Part shown: positions 61,161-64,000 of the stretch, piece by piece
How the letters are laid out: every line of letters begins with the position of its first letter
Numbering within the stretch: the stretch's first letter is position 1
NCBI RefSeq assembly: GCF_014805625.2
Contig: NW_023998414.1
Location: 43,554,525-43,618,524, forward strand
Reading direction: 5' to 3'
Length of the DNA: 64,000 bases
Source: Glossina fuscipes
Taxonomy: Eukaryota > Arthropoda > Insecta > Diptera > Glossinidae
The notes under the pieces: generated by a model
The model's database searches: none
What the model was told of the DNA's origin: nothing
Seen by the model: the letters and a program-made list of their open reading frames with translations, nothing else
Translations under genes and position numbers: made by a program

Positions 61161-64000
61161 AGGTCGCCTCTTCGCTTGAACTTCTTCCGATGTAAAGTTG
61201 AATAAAAATATAAGTAAATAGGCGACGGATTTGACCACCGACAACTTTTTATCCACTTAAACGTATATAGGATTCGTATCTCTTTGTAATATTGCGATCG
61301 ATGATAGACTTCCAACAACAAACTATAGACGAGCTGACAGATACAGTCGAACCGATTTATAATGGTTTGATTAAAATGTGGTAACGATTTAATCAAAATG
61401 CAGTTAGCATTTTCCATTGAAATCGCGAGACCCTGGTCAAGCGAGGAGATTCTATACTCCACAAAGCAATAAAGACTAAGCAGATAGACGCTACACAGAA
61501 TCGGTTAAAGATAACTTTGATGTAAGACAATTGGATTGGACTTGATTATTTGCTACTAACCCCTTGGTGGGACTCTACAGTAGTTTGGATTAAGAGATTT
61601 CACTACATCGAGATAATTCCCTCTCCAATAACTACAGGAAAGGGCGTAAAACCTTAGCTAATCAACGGAAAAATACTTTACGCAATATACACTGTTTAGC
61701 TTTTACAAATAAACAGTAAATAGACAAAGTAGCCGTTGGCAACGTAAGAAAAAGTTGTCAGTCAAATATCTCAATTTCCTTAATAAGTTTTGGAAGCTCA
61801 TCAAAATTAGACGTATACGACTCAAAAATTGAGAAGAAGAAAAAAAATTTAAATTGAAAATGGAGCATATGCTTTTCTGAAAGGAAATGTGTTTCCATTT
61901 CAATTTCAATTCCAGGCAATGGTAAGTTTTACGTCTACATCATCTATCATTTCAGAATATATTTTTCATGACATTTTTCCTCTCTTTTTGAATTTTAGTT
62001 ATTTATCCCAGGACAAATCATGCGACAAATAGCTAGCGAAGGCATTCCTTTTTTTCTTTAGCAATGTATTGAGGACCAATAAGACGTAAAGTTTTTAGGA
62101 TTAAGCGGAACTATATTTATTACATTCATGTGTGTTAAGATTTGTTTATAATATATATTTTTATTTATTTATTTATTCGTTTTCTATTGAAAACGATTTT
62201 AAAACAAGAAGCAAAGACTGTTTAATTAATGGAGCTAAGAACACCCAGGATTTAAAATATTTAGAATTTCGACAAAATTTCTGAGCGTGCAGAAAGAGTG
62301 CAGTAATAAAGAAATGCGACAGATATGATAGGCGGATAAGCGAGTCGAGAAAAACAACTCTAGATTCCAATACAATGCCGAAAAGTACTTGATGGTCAGA
62401 TGTAAGGTCAAGCATGTAGGCCTGGGTATTTGGTATTTGTTTAAAACCGTCGATTTGGGACCAACGCCTTTTAAAGATTCCATGTAAAGCCTCTTAGGGG
62501 CTACCGCGATCCATGGCATTTTCGCGAATATAACTTTCCGATATCGCGTTCTGGAAATATTTTCTTCGACTTTACTTCAAAAAAAAAGAAGAAAAAAGGG
62601 TTAATAAAATTGGCATTTTTAAGACTTTTTTTCTTTGCTTTTGTTTATGGTTGCTAAGCACCGAACAAATTGTCAGACCCGTTGAGAAGCTTTAATGATA
62701 CAAGAGATGTTATGAGACACGAGACAAAGAAGGTTAGCTTTGTCCCCCTCACTATCTTTGACTTTGACTTTATTTGTCAACTGAACTTTAGCTATTGGAC
62801 GCATAGATGAGAACTCTTTCATTTCTCATAAATTTGCCGCTTATGGTAAAAGTTTTACGATACTTCACTTTATCGACTCTACTTTTATCGATAGCCGATA
62901 CGATATGTTTGTAATAGTGGCAATGCTGGCGAAAATGATCGAATCAATTCAGAACCTATTCTTGGGACTATTAATCTTTTTTCTCCACTTGGGAGATAAG
63001 GCGAACAGACAATCATAAGCCGATATAAACCAAAACGGATTTTTGATGAGTTACTCACAATTTGCAGTGGAATCCCGGCAAACAACAATGATTATATGGG
63101 CTGTAACAGATTTTAGGCGGCCAACTCGTAAAGTGTGAAAAATCCGTGACATCAGAGGACAGAAAATGTCACATTCATGGGGTTCAGTTTCTTTCTTTCA
63201 CTCAAGCGAGCCGTCATGCAATTCCTTCCAAGAAGGTGCTTTCAGTATCGGCATCAAAGGCAGAAAGCGTTCCAGAATGGGATTGAATTTCCAAATTTGA
63301 AACGATTTTTAATTATCCAAGGAGCACTAGCCCGACCCAAGTGAAACTCCGAAATTTTTTCTTCCTAACACATGCGAGTTTCGGAATAGCCTTTCTGGCT
63401 AGCAATACGTATCGCAAAGGCATTTCATTCTCCATTTGAAAAAAAATTCCTCGGGGCACAAATGGTCTTATATATATGATATTAGATGGTAAAGTGATAG
63501 CACAAGTACTGTAACCTTTTCAACGCATGCAAACTAGTAAAGAACAAATAAGAATTCTGTAAGTAAGTGGACCATTAGATATCCTACTTTGTTTAATGAA
63601 AATTACACCAAAAAGTATACATTTTTATGTAAAAGCGTAATTTTCATGAAAGCCTTCACATCCGAGGATACTCAAATGTCGATAAAGCCTAAATTTAAAA
63701 GATTTTATTATTTTGCAGTTGCTTCTGTTATAGCAAACAACGAATTAGGCTGATCTGAAGTTTTTACGCTAATTTAGAAAGATAGGGCTATCTTAAGTTC
63801 TGCGGATTGTTACAACCATTCGCGCAAACTTAATATATCCTGTACCAACAGTCGTGTGTTGTATATATACCTGAAATCAGATTTCATTCTTTGTCAATTC
63901 ACAACTCCCTTCGGCTTTAAATGCAGATCGTAACTCCTCTTTTCTGTAGATAAAACTTTTATTGAACATACAAGATGTGAACGCTTGTTGCGATTGATTA
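61161..64000. other. Gene-free end of the window (possible further introns of the PHD-finger gene)
   Basis: No convincing coding exon. Two acceptor-like sites are noted in the findings (61916 and 63719). Overlapping minus-strand frames at 61157-61462 and 62173-62519 are open in two registers and are not supported. Confidence 0.4.

Overview
The window looks like AT-rich, gene-poor nuclear DNA from a dipteran insect, probably a higher (cyclorrhaphan) fly. The grounds are a typical insect RR-1 cuticular protein gene with short introns, GT-AG introns throughout, many long microsatellites, and dispersed repeats with an ATTCGG...CGAAT terminal hairpin. I cannot assign a genus.

Two protein-coding genes are well supported. 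(1) On the minus strand at 8569-9377 is a complete four-exon gene for a secreted RR-1 (chitin_bind_4) cuticular protein of 193 residues, with a TATA box upstream and an AATAAA signal downstream. (2) On the plus strand from 48066 to at least 59518 is the 5' part of a large gene. Three exons, joined in matching phase across introns of 4.3 and 6.2 kb, encode a perfect Cys4-His-Cys3 PHD finger, a short linker exon, and a Pro/Gln-rich exon with a strongly basic lysine/histidine segment. It looks like a chromatin-associated protein. I do not recognise it, and its 3' end is not established.

A third possible locus at 39985-40654 (minus) holds a reading frame resembling mitochondrial cytochrome c oxidase subunit 7A, next to a second short membrane-protein frame. 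Two further short frames (10267-10479 minus; 34297-34461 plus) begin with signal-peptide-like sequence and are only candidates. Another frame without a known family lies at 26481-26750 (minus).

The rest is non-coding and repeat-rich. Two dispersed repeat families dominate. Family B is about 880 bp, has a hairpin at one end and appears to be built of two related halves; copies lie near 5.1, 6.2, 17.9, 23.7, 26.8, 27.2, 29.2, 43.0, 51.3, 56.4 and 60.7 kb. Family A is about 550 bp, with copies near 0.6, 3.0, 3.6, 16.2, 33.9 and 57.9 kb. There are also a decayed Tc1-like transposase inside the first intron of the PHD gene (49323-49982), an internally deleted piggyBac-like relic (35865-36433), two related copies of an unidentified coding repeat (2019-2231 and 22250-22512), and three tRNA-like SINE heads (33.66, 36.66 and 59.95 kb). 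Microsatellites are frequent; one (GA)n tract contains a 10-N assembly gap at 55610-55619. I see no rRNA, canonical tRNA or CRISPR array.
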